6,331 bases of DNA, from contig JAOUMG010000126.1 in assembly GCA_029881635.1 (NCBI GenBank), positions 1 through 6,331 on the forward strand, in the 5' to 3' direction. Both the position numbers and the translations under genes were made by a program. How positions within the stretch are numbered: the stretch's first letter is position 1; every line of letters begins with the position of its first letter. Positions 1 through 6,203 of this stretch are shown here, piece by piece. The notes beneath the pieces were generated by a model that saw only the letters and a program-made list of their open reading frames with translations, ran no database searches and was not told where the DNA came from. The DNA comes from Paracoccaceae bacterium. Its GTDB lineage: Bacteria; Pseudomonadota; Alphaproteobacteria; Rhodobacterales; Rhodobacteraceae.

Positions 1-341
1 TCCTCGGGCTGTTTGGACCAGAATACATCAAGGCACTTCCACTTCTGGCGATTTTCACTGTTCTGCCGCTGACCAATGCCTTGTTCGGGCCGTCCACAAT
101 GCTGCTGAACATTTCAGGTGTGGCATCACCAGTATTTTTCTGGGCTGGCGGGGGCATCGCCGCGATGGTGCTGCTGACCGCGATAGGCGGGCTTGTCGGC
201 GGCATGATTTACGCAGCTATAGGAACGGCTGTGGGCTATTTTGTCATGCAAGCCGGTCTCTATGTCACCTGCCGGATCAGAGCCGGCATTGACGGGTCAA
301 TCCGAGCCGCAATCCTCACGGCGCCACGCGGCCAGACCTGA
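1..341 (+). CDS. Wzx-like polysaccharide flippase, C-terminal fragment
   Basis: The reading frame is already open at the window edge (first full codon at base 3) and ends with TGA at 339-341, giving the last 112 residues of a membrane protein. It opens with LGLFGPEYIKALPLL and continues to NALFGPSTMLLNISG. This pattern (FG.eY..a.plL, then LFGPs..LLN.tG) is typical of the C-terminal half of oligosaccharide flippases of the MATE/MOP superfamily (Wzx/RfbX-like). Three hydrophobic segments are visible, at about residues 11-28, 42-62 and 66-88, followed by a short basic tail. Such proteins usually have 400-500 residues and 12-14 membrane helices, so about three quarters of the gene lies upstream of the window. 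The family moves undecaprenyl-linked repeat units across the inner membrane, which fits the neighbouring Wzy-like polymerase on the other strand. An internal TTG at 81 is not the start, because the frame and the family motif extend upstream of it. Confidence 0.85.
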   Translation, partial: LGLFGPEYIKALPLLAIFTVLPLTNALFGPSTMLLNISGVASPVFFWAGGGIAAMVLLTAIGGLVGGMIYAAIGTAVGYFVMQAGLYVTCRIRAGIDGSIRAAILTAPRGQT

Positions 342-346
342 TCGCA

Positions 347-1330
347 TCAACGACGTTTGGTGTTTGCCTGATTGGCTCCGCTTGGAGCGAAACGTCGTGC
401 TGCAACAAAGTCATACAACACCATTTGCACCCGAAGACCGAGAGCACTGTTAACAGCTCTTTCACGGATCCCTTCCAGTAACGCACGCAAGGATCCGGGT
501 CGGCTGGCGAGATAACCAAGGTTGACCAATAGCGGCCCGATGATCGCTTCGATCTCAATGATTTCGTCTGGCCGCAGTTCTTCTTTCCAAGCTGACGCGC
601 GGCTGGCAATCATCGGTGACCCGACATTGGCTTTCCATTCGTCCTCGAAGGACGACACCGTCTGCGTTGGCTGATTATGGTCGAGCATAACCCGATCATA
701 CCGCAATTCGATCCGGCGACAGACGTGCAGCAGGACATCTTCCGGACGGCTAATAAGATCTTCGTATTCGACACGCGTCACCTGTGCCGGATTGCTATCA
801 TGGGCGGAAATGGCAAAGCGCATATTGCGCGTCCATTGCCGTGCTAAAGTCGACAAATCTTTCGACGCCCAGTCCAATTTGCGAAGTGACGAAATAGCGG
901 CCCGGCCATCCCGCACAATCCAGATAACATGTGCATCCGGCCACATAGCCAGAATGTCGTCGATATGGCGGATATGTACAGGCGTTTTCTCGACGATCCT
1001 GTGCCGTCCAGATTGCGTGAGCATGGCTATCAAAATCGCGTCGAACACGCCTTTTGGTGACATTTCAGCCCCGGCAAGTGCATCCCGAACCGCGACATGC
1101 TCCAGCGGCAGATGCCGCATCCGTGTTGCTTGCAGCCGTGAAGCTACGGCATCCGGACCCTTTGAATAATGCGGTGCAAGCGCGTAGCGGACCTCATTGA
1201 AAAAATGCGTTTCGGGTAGCGCGAGCACCTCTGGATTCCGTCCCAACATTGCGGCTAGCAAAGAAGTGCCCGAACGCGGATGGCCAACGATGAAAACAGG
1301 CGCATGCAAGACCGGTTCAGTACTGCTCAT
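347..1330 (-). CDS. Sulfotransferase (Sulfotransfer_3-like family)
   Basis: A 327-residue cytosolic-type protein with no signal peptide or membrane helix. The PAPS 5'-phosphosulfate loop is at residues 13-23 (FIVGHPRSGTS, with R19, S20, G21, T22). The 3'-phosphate-binding motif is at about 139-148 (VRDGRAAISS, with R140, D141 and S147/S148). An EKTP motif at 114-117 and VEYEDL at 187-192 are also typical of the bacterial Sulfotransfer_3/TPST-like group. The family transfers sulfate from PAPS to a hydroxyl or amine; the acceptor here is unknown, but an EPS repeat unit or its sugar precursor is the natural guess from context. The frame stays open upstream to 1663, but that part is antisense to the acyltransferase gene. 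The ATG at 1328-1330 has GGAAAG six bases upstream, overlaps the previous stop as ATGA, and places the P-loop at the usual distance from the N-terminus. It is the last gene of the minus-strand operon and ends 5 nt from the convergent flippase stop. Confidence 0.9.
   Translation of the reverse strand: MSSTEPVLHAPVFIVGHPRSGTSLLAAMLGRNPEVLALPETHFFNEVRYALAPHYSKGPDAVASRLQATRMRHLPLEHVAVRDALAGAEMSPKGVFDAILIAMLTQSGRHRIVEKTPVHIRHIDDILAMWPDAHVIWIVRDGRAAISSLRKLDWASKDLSTLARQWTRNMRFAISAHDSNPAQVTRVEYEDLISRPEDVLLHVCRRIELRYDRVMLDHNQPTQTVSSFEDEWKANVGSPMIASRASAWKEELRPDEIIEIEAIIGPLLVNLGYLASRPGSLRALLEGIRERAVNSALGLRVQMVLYDFVAARRFAPSGANQANTKRR
350..398. repeat. Nested inverted repeat at the convergent gene ends
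   Basis: ACGACGTTT at 350-358 and AAACGTCGT at 390-398 form a perfect 9-bp inverted repeat. Inside it, GCTCC at 375-379 and GGAGC at 384-388 form a 5-bp stem with a four-base loop. It lies in the last codons of the distal sulfotransferase and begins 9 bases after the flippase stop. There is no T-run on either side, so it is not a normal intrinsic terminator. It could act as a 3'-end structure for one or both transcripts. Confidence 0.5.
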
Positions 1331-2544
1331 ATTGTACTTTCCGCACAGGTGTTGGACCCTCTGGAAACGGATCGCGCCACCTCTTTCGTTTGTGCCCTTG
1401 CTTTGAGCCATGCGCCCAATCGCGCAACTGGATAAGTTGACGCGCCAACAAGCAGGAAAATTAGGTTGCGCTGCACAAAACCGGGCTCGCCAACGTCCGC
1501 GAAAAGAACCCAGCAATACAAGAAAAGCACGTGATATGCGTAGACCCAGATCGAGTGCTGCCCAATAAGAATGAGAAAGGGTAGTCGGAAAAAACCGTTC
1601 AGACCGTGCGAGGCAGCGCGTATTGTAGCGAACCTGGACTCGCTTCCAGCCAGCAAGAGCCATGCCAGCAGATAGGCCTCAATCACAAAGCTCGCCACGA
1701 AAATAATCGGCAATTGATACCGGCGACCACTTCCTGCGAGCGATCCCGCAAGAAAATCAGCAAAGCCGAGATTTTCGGCTATGTCCAGAACAGCGAACAG
1801 GAATGCGGCCCCCAGAACAATCGGCAACAGCCGGGCACATTTCTTGCTGGTGAAATGGCTTAGGTCTAATTGACCTTCGACACTTTTGTATCCCAAAACA
1901 AGGCCGGCTACGTAAAGCACCTGCCACGCGAACACGCTGAAGTTGGTTCCGACCAGAACGTCAATGTCATATGCAGCCAATACGATCCCGACAGAGTCAA
2001 GGAACAGCCCCGGCAATCCCGTTTGTGCGAGAAACCAGAAAAGCACTGATACTGTGACAACCTGCAATCCATGACCACGAGATAGGGACCAAAGGATCAC
2101 CGGGGTAACCGCCATCAATATGATGTAGAGCGGCAAGATATTGATGAATGGTGCGGCCGTTAGGAGGCCAAGAGAGGTCATTGGATAAGCAATGGGGTGC
2201 TCGACGAAAGCCGCAAACATGCCGTCGCGTGTCGTGCCATCCCAGAATGCCAGCGCAAGCAGCGTTACGCTAATGACCAACACCGCCTGATAGAGATATA
2301 TCTTTCTACAGCGTCGAAGCACAGACCGGAACATCGACGCAACGCCGTCGCGGATCAGCCTGCGCCCGTAAGCAATGCCTACGGTAACCCCGGACAAGAA
2401 AACAAATCCCTGCGCATCTTCCACATATCCGAAGTAATGAAATTTCAGATACTGCAGTTCTGCGGGGTAAAGCACTGCGAAATGTGTAGTAACCATGAAA
2501 ACCATGAACATGCCCCGAAGGCCGTCGAGACCTGTCAACCGCAT
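1327..2544 (-). CDS. OpgC-like integral membrane acyltransferase
   Basis: A 405-residue polytopic protein with about ten hydrophobic segments. The OpgC family signature is clear: GLDGLRGMFMVFMVTTHF at about residues 5-22, AQGFVFLSGVTVGIAYGRR at 44-62, INILPLYIILMAVTPVI at 134-150, and a C-terminal LILIGQHSIWVYAYHVLFL block near 324-342. D7, R10 and H21 are candidate functional residues, matching the conserved N-terminal D..RG...H pattern. OpgC itself adds succinyl groups to osmoregulated periplasmic glucans. No opgG or opgH is visible here and the gene sits in a polymer-assembly operon, so I infer acyl decoration of the EPS or a lipid-linked unit. The start at 2544 has an AGGGTGA Shine-Dalgarno and begins directly with the family motif. 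In-frame ATGs at 2562 and 2580 would overlap the polymerase gene, and the one at 2580 has no good ribosome binding site. The stop overlaps the next start by 4 bp. Confidence 0.85.
   Translation of the reverse strand: MRLTGLDGLRGMFMVFMVTTHFAVLYPAELQYLKFHYFGYVEDAQGFVFLSGVTVGIAYGRRLIRDGVASMFRSVLRRCRKIYLYQAVLVISVTLLALAFWDGTTRDGMFAAFVEHPIAYPMTSLGLLTAAPFINILPLYIILMAVTPVILWSLSRGHGLQVVTVSVLFWFLAQTGLPGLFLDSVGIVLAAYDIDVLVGTNFSVFAWQVLYVAGLVLGYKSVEGQLDLSHFTSKKCARLLPIVLGAAFLFAVLDIAENLGFADFLAGSLAGSGRRYQLPIIFVASFVIEAYLLAWLLLAGSESRFATIRAASHGLNGFFRLPFLILIGQHSIWVYAYHVLFLYCWVLFADVGEPGFVQRNLIFLLVGASTYPVARLGAWLKARAQTKEVARSVSRGSNTCAESTI
1337..1342 (-). promoter_or_regulatory. Ribosome binding site of the distal sulfotransferase
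   Basis: GGAAAG on the minus strand lies six bases before the ATG at 1328-1330, inside the end of the acyltransferase gene. It supports the start at 1330 over the longer open frame reaching 1663. The ATGA overlap of start and stop suggests translational coupling. Confidence 0.6.
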
Positions 2545-2551
2545 TGTCGGT

Positions 2552-2558
2552 TCACCCT
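2552..2558 (-). promoter_or_regulatory. Ribosome binding site of the acyltransferase, overlapping the polymerase stop
   Basis: AGGGTGA on the minus strand ends seven bases before the ATG at 2542-2544, and its last three bases are the TGA stop of the polymerase gene. Ribosomes ending the polymerase would stand on this site, which implies coupled translation and favours the 2544 start over 2562 and 2580. Confidence 0.55.
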
Positions 2559-3862
2559 GCATTGTCTGCCCCGTTACCATTTTTCGACACGCTACGTCGC
2601 CGCATTTCGATTTGCGCAGAGACTGCGAATGCGATCAGGATGACGATCATATTGCTGTGCTGGCCATGCAGCAGGGGATTGAACAATGCAACGCCGATGG
2701 CGCTCGCGAGTATTGCCAGCATCATCGCAGCATCGACACCTCGGTGTGCTAGGTAATAGCGGACATAAGCCGTTGCGATCGTGCCAAGTGAGACGGAAAT
2801 TGCGATCAGGCCGGGAACGCCCATTCCGACCCAGATATCCAGAATGAAATTATGAAAGCTGATCAACCCACTTCCGAAAGCTCGTTGAATTTGGTCCACT
2901 GCGAGAAACCTGTCGCTGTCCCAATAGGCGTCAAATCCCACGCCGAGCCAAGGCTGTGCCCCGATCTGTCGGAAGGCGATATCCCACAAGAAAGTGCGGC
3001 CCGTTAGGTTCGAACTCTTGCCGAGCAATTCCAGTACTTCATCGGCAGGGTTAAAATTGCCAAAGGCAAACAACGCAAAAAGAGCAAGAATTGCCAGACC
3101 ACTGGCAGCGAACATAGCAAGCCGGAAACTTGCCCGGTAACCGTGCATTGTCAACACCACGAAAAGGCCACAGGAACCAAGCATGAAAATCATTGATGTC
3201 GCCGATTCTGACAACAGCAGCGACAGCGTGGCCATCACGAACACACCCAGCAAAACTAAGCTTCGCAGAGGCCGGGACCGTCCGCCGACAAACAGCCCCA
3301 ATGCGGCCAAACCTAGCAGCAAGGACATCCGCCCAAGCGTGTTTTTGTTGCCAAAGATACCAAGTAGCCCACCGGCGTAGGAATAGACTTCGCCGAACAT
3401 GCCAGTTGCCCAGTTAACAAGCGAAAGCGCGATAAGTGGCGACAGTGCTAGCACCATAATCAGCGCAATCTCGCCCGGGCGATAACGCCAGCCGATCCAG
3501 AAACCGGCGAGGTAGGTCACCGTCAGCTGGATTGCCGAATATGACGAATGGGACGGCGCCAGTGACCATGTTGCCGATAGGAATGCGATGACCGGAAACG
3601 TGAGTATGGTGATATTGTCACGCAGCACTGAAGAGAGCGCGCGCAGGTTCGTTGCTAGCTGGAGGCCGACCATTGCATAAATCAGAACCCACAAAAACAA
3701 CGGTGGCGCAAACCGGTAGACGCCCTGGCTGCCGGCCACGATGATTAGAATGGCCAGCATCAGATCAAAGGCCGCCAATAGCACCACTATTGATGCCACG
3801 TTGCGTCGCAAGCCCCGTGCGTAAGGGATCTCGGATAGATTTGCCATGACACCTACTGTCAC
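2552..3862 (-). CDS. Wzy-like polysaccharide polymerase (O-antigen ligase/ExoQ family)
   Basis: A 436-residue membrane protein with about ten to twelve hydrophobic segments and a long periplasmic-type loop at about residues 268-340. Family features are ATWSLAPSHSS near 97-107, GIFGNKNTLGRM at 168-179, LTGRTFLWDIAF at 286-297, PWLGVGFDAYW at 304-314 and FHNFILDIWVGMGVPGL at 336-352. This set (GN.N.lg, TGRt.lW, PllG.Gf.aFW, HN..ld...glG..Gl) is what the Wzy_C/O-antigen ligase family and ExoQ-type polymerases show. These enzymes join lipid-linked oligosaccharides at the periplasmic face. Ligase (WaaL) and polymerase (Wzy) cannot be separated by sequence alone; the flippase, the glycosidase and the resemblance to ExoQ make a polymerase more likely. 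The start is GTG at 3862, with GGAGGT five bases upstream and a 4-bp GTGA overlap with the glycosidase stop. An ATG at 3847 is possible but has a poorer site. Length is normal for the family. Confidence 0.88.
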   Translation of the reverse strand: MTVGVMANLSEIPYARGLRRNVASIVVLLAAFDLMLAILIIVAGSQGVYRFAPPLFLWVLIYAMVGLQLATNLRALSSVLRDNITILTFPVIAFLSATWSLAPSHSSYSAIQLTVTYLAGFWIGWRYRPGEIALIMVLALSPLIALSLVNWATGMFGEVYSYAGGLLGIFGNKNTLGRMSLLLGLAALGLFVGGRSRPLRSLVLLGVFVMATLSLLLSESATSMIFMLGSCGLFVVLTMHGYRASFRLAMFAASGLAILALFALFAFGNFNPADEVLELLGKSSNLTGRTFLWDIAFRQIGAQPWLGVGFDAYWDSDRFLAVDQIQRAFGSGLISFHNFILDIWVGMGVPGLIAISVSLGTIATAYVRYYLAHRGVDAAMMLAILASAIGVALFNPLLHGQHSNMIVILIAFAVSAQIEMRRRSVSKNGNGADNAG

Positions 3863-5274
3863 CCGCCACCTCCAAATTCAAAGTTCTCAGCGCTCAGGTC
3901 GGTGACGAGCAGATTCTGGAAAATGATCGTTTGTGAAGCTTCTGGTTGTCGCGTGTCGATGAGCCACACGTCTTGGCCCACCTGATCCAAACGATCCAAT
4001 GCTTTATCCGCAGTGTTGAAAGACCATTGTTCCATAACGACAACATCATCTGGTTGGAAATCCGTAAGCAGTTTTGAACCCTTCCCACCGGCAATGACAA
4101 AACGGTCGGCACCACCACCGCCGGTCAGAATGTCAAATCCGGCTTTAGGGTAGAACGTCTGGCTTTTGGCAGAGCCAATCAGCACGTCATCTGTCGGCCC
4201 ACCCTGAAGTTGAACCTGATCAGAGGTAACTCGGTTTTGCGGCGTCAACGCATAGATCTTGACATAGTCAACCGCGAAGTCTTGGCTAAAGGTCTCTGAA
4301 TCCAATGCCGGATCGGGGTCGCCCGCCCAAGAGCCACCGATCTGGTCGTTGATAATGACTGACATTGGTCCGTTCACGTCCCGCGGTGTCGGGCTTCGGT
4401 AGATTTCGGTCAGTTCATTTCCAGATGGCCCAAACCACCAGATGATTTCCTCTGGTGTCCAGGACAGGCCATAGACGTTGAACTCGTCGAATATGTCGCG
4501 CCCGAATTCTTGCCCGACATCGACGGATTTGGCGAAGGTGTATCTCGGTCCAATTTGTCTTTCGCGCCGAATTGCCGCCTTCGGCGCACCGTCCATCAGA
4601 TCGAAAGGGTTCAACAAGGTTGGCTCAGGTGTGTGGGTCCCATCGGCTGCGATTTCGTCAAAATGAACGCGCAGATGTATCCGGTTGTCCACCGCTTTGG
4701 ATGTGCCTACGCCGTTTTCCCGACCCAAAACCTCGAAAATATCTATCTCGGGTGGCCAGCCGTTAACTGCAGGCGTCAACCAAAAGGCGGGCCAGTGGCC
4801 GCGCCCTTCGGGCAGCCGGGCCCGCATTTCAAAATATCCGTAGGTTTGTGCCCAACTCGCACGGGTTGACAGCATACCAGTGAAATATCGAACCTGTTTT
4901 ACCGCCTCTGCCGAGTATCCTGCTCGTTTCAACAAGCTTCGGACATCGGCGAGATCATCTGCCGGGATAGGCGCGGCTGAGATGCTGAGCTGGCCGTTCT
5001 CTACCTTGAACGGATCCAACCCCAGGGGACTGCCATCCTGTCGCAGCATCGATGGATTGACATAAAGCGACGGCGGGCCATTGCCAACGTATCTCTCGCG
5101 CCGCGGAAAGTCTTTCCAGACTCCGCTTCGCCCGTCGAAACGACTGAACGGACTGTTGAATTCCTCAATCAAAACGGGTGTGAACTTGGAAAGGTCCGGC
5201 CCGGCATAGGATGGCGCAGCGCAGGTCAGTACCAGCGAGCAGACCATGATCTTTTGAAAGGTCAGACACACCAC
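3859..5274 (-). CDS. Secreted GH16 endoglycosidase with degenerate RTX-like C-terminus (ExoK/ExsH-like)
   Basis: A 471-residue protein in three parts. Residues 1-24 look like a Sec signal peptide: K8, a hydrophobic core at 9-20, and a likely cut after SYA at 22-24. Residues of about 32-342 form a glycoside hydrolase family 16 domain with GYFEMRARLPEGRGHWPAFW at 146-165 and the catalytic EIDIFE at 176-181 (E176 nucleophile, D178 helper, E181 acid/base), closing with VDYVKIYAL at 335-343. Residues of about 358-471 resemble the RTX/serralysin-type C-terminus: DDVLIGS, then one clean nonapeptide GGGGADRFV at 385-393, and LLVTDLSAENFEF near the end. GH16 enzymes cut internal beta-1,3 or beta-1,4 links; ExoK and ExsH of rhizobia trim succinoglycan. 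By context this enzyme likely trims or releases the EPS made by the cluster. The GTG at 5274 has AGGGAG eight bases upstream and supplies the signal peptide's positive charge; the ATG at 5247 has neither. It overlaps the upstream sulfotransferase by 13 bp. Confidence 0.92.
   Translation of the reverse strand: MVCLTFQKIMVCSLVLTCAAPSYAGPDLSKFTPVLIEEFNSPFSRFDGRSGVWKDFPRRERYVGNGPPSLYVNPSMLRQDGSPLGLDPFKVENGQLSISAAPIPADDLADVRSLLKRAGYSAEAVKQVRYFTGMLSTRASWAQTYGYFEMRARLPEGRGHWPAFWLTPAVNGWPPEIDIFEVLGRENGVGTSKAVDNRIHLRVHFDEIAADGTHTPEPTLLNPFDLMDGAPKAAIRRERQIGPRYTFAKSVDVGQEFGRDIFDEFNVYGLSWTPEEIIWWFGPSGNELTEIYRSPTPRDVNGPMSVIINDQIGGSWAGDPDPALDSETFSQDFAVDYVKIYALTPQNRVTSDQVQLQGGPTDDVLIGSAKSQTFYPKAGFDILTGGGGADRFVIAGGKGSKLLTDFQPDDVVVMEQWSFNTADKALDRLDQVGQDVWLIDTRQPEASQTIIFQNLLVTDLSAENFEFGGGG
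3868..3873 (-). promoter_or_regulatory. Strong ribosome binding site of the polymerase gene
   Basis: GGAGGT on the minus strand lies five bases before the GTG at 3860-3862. It is the best Shine-Dalgarno match in the window and decides the GTG start over the downstream ATG at 3845-3847. It lies within the last codons of the glycosidase and helps encode that protein's glycine-rich end. Confidence 0.7.
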
Positions 5275-6203
5275 TGGCTGAACTCCCTGCCGGAAATTTC
5301 ACGAAACCGCCGGGCATCGGTGCGAAGCAGATCGGTGACCTTGTCTAACAACTCTCGATTCAATTCGGGTGCTAGGTCAGGTTTGCGCAAGGAATAGGCC
5401 TTACGGACGAGATTGCGGGTAGATTTCGGGATGAAGTGATCACATCTGCGCACCAGGCTCGACCGTGCGATGCGCTTCAAAGCACTTGGGATGCGCGCCA
5501 CCTCATCGGCTGTATTCGCCGGAAGCTCAGGCTGCATTGTCCTTCGGTCGATCCGTAAAAAATCGGCGACTTGATCTGCGACGATTTGCGGCGCGGCACA
5601 CAGCTCATCGAAATCGAGGAAGAGGAATTGGCGACTGTCAAAATGGGCAAGATATTGATCGATCTGCGCACCGTATCGGCTGCACTCGATCATGTGGCGA
5701 CCATTGTCGCTGGTCAGTAACCCTGCTGGTTCGACCCGCATATGACCAAAAGTCCAGGAATGGCGGTAATGGGACGCAAAACGCGCGACCGGGTCGCGGG
5801 CGATGAATAGGAACATTGCATCCGGCGCAACATTCGCGATCCGTTCCGGCACGCCGGGGAAGATATCGTACTTGGTATAGTTGGGTGAAGCTTCACCCAA
5901 GAGCGGACGACCGAGGTCAAACTGGCGCTGATACCATGCCTCGCCCAAAACGTGGTTTTTCTCTGCAATAAAATAGTCAGTTTCCTTGATTCTTGACATG
6001 CCTATCTGGTCGAATTGCGCCAGATAGCTGCAAATAGTTGTCGTGCCCGCTTTCATTGCACCAATTACGAAAAAGTCGGGTGCGAAAACATCGGTACGCC
6101 GCGCCGGAAATACTTGCCGATTGCTGGGGGATGGGCTCGAACAAGCAGCGATTGAGGAATGCCGCGATGCAACAATAACCTGACCAGTCTTCGAGGTCGT
6201 CAT
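5262..6203 (-). CDS. Sulfotransferase (heparan-sulfate-type, Sulfotransfer_1-like)
   Basis: From the ATG at 6203 this is a 313-residue soluble protein. The PAPS 5'-phosphosulfate loop is FFVIGAMKAGTT at 44-55 (K51, G53, T54). The 3'-phosphate motif is ARDPVARFASHY at 135-146 (R136, S144). RIKETDYF at 71-78 aligns with the KE..fFd motif of heparan sulfotransferases, making E75 the likely catalytic base. GEASPNYT at 103-110 matches the family's GE.SP.Y. It would use PAPS to sulfate a sugar; the acceptor is unknown. It is the first gene of the minus-strand cluster visible here, and its stop lies inside the start of the GH16 gene. The start is uncertain: ATG 6203, ATG 6245 and GTG 6284 all lack a good ribosome binding site, and the frame remains open to the window edge. 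I chose 6203 because it already leaves about 43 residues before the P-loop. Confidence 0.85.
   Translation of the reverse strand: MTTSKTGQVIVASRHSSIAACSSPSPSNRQVFPARRTDVFAPDFFVIGAMKAGTTTICSYLAQFDQIGMSRIKETDYFIAEKNHVLGEAWYQRQFDLGRPLLGEASPNYTKYDIFPGVPERIANVAPDAMFLFIARDPVARFASHYRHSWTFGHMRVEPAGLLTSDNGRHMIECSRYGAQIDQYLAHFDSRQFLFLDFDELCAAPQIVADQVADFLRIDRRTMQPELPANTADEVARIPSALKRIARSSLVRRCDHFIPKSTRNLVRKAYSLRKPDLAPELNRELLDKVTDLLRTDARRFREISGREFSQWCV
5283..5288 (-). promoter_or_regulatory. Ribosome binding site of the GH16 gene
   Basis: AGGGAG on the minus strand lies eight bases before the GTG at 5272-5274, inside the 3' end of the upstream sulfotransferase gene. It supports the GTG start. The alternative ATG at 5245-5247 is preceded only by a weak A-rich stretch. 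Confidence 0.55.
5881..5900. repeat. Perfect 20-bp palindrome inside the sulfotransferase gene
   Basis: The half-site TTGGGTGAAG is followed directly by its exact reverse complement CTTCACCCAA, with no spacer and no mismatch; the symmetry stops at the flanking bases 5880 and 5901. On the coding strand it spans the codons for L102 to N108 of the conserved GEASPN motif. In RNA it could form a hairpin of about eight pairs with a four-base loop. Whether it has a function beyond coding is unknown. Confidence 0.85.

Noticed and set aside
441..460. Near-palindrome AGAGC..TGTTAACA..GCTCT as a possible operator
   Set aside because: It needs a two-base bulge, lies deep inside the sulfotransferase coding region and has no promoter-like sequence nearby.
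466..496. Two GGATCC hexamers 25 bases apart
   Set aside because: Short six-base palindromes of this kind are expected by chance, and no other symmetry connects them.
1331..1663. N-terminal extension of the distal sulfotransferase to 438 residues
   Set aside because: The extra region lies in another frame of the acyltransferase gene, is not sulfotransferase-like, and the ATG at 1330 has a good ribosome binding site and the usual distance to the P-loop.
2197..2756. Several plus-strand open frames of 70-148 codons opposite the acyltransferase and polymerase
   Set aside because: They lie antisense to well-supported membrane protein genes, lack recognisable motifs and have low-complexity, His/Arg-rich compositions typical of shadow frames.
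4803..4813. GCCC-TTC-GGGC hairpin as a terminator within the GH16 gene
   Set aside because: The stem is only four pairs, no T-run follows on either strand, and it lies in the middle of a conserved catalytic domain.
5203..5274. GH16 protein as a lipoprotein because of a cysteine near the end of the signal peptide
   Set aside because: The residues before the cysteine (V-L-T-C) do not fit a lipobox, and a good signal peptidase I site (SYA) follows.
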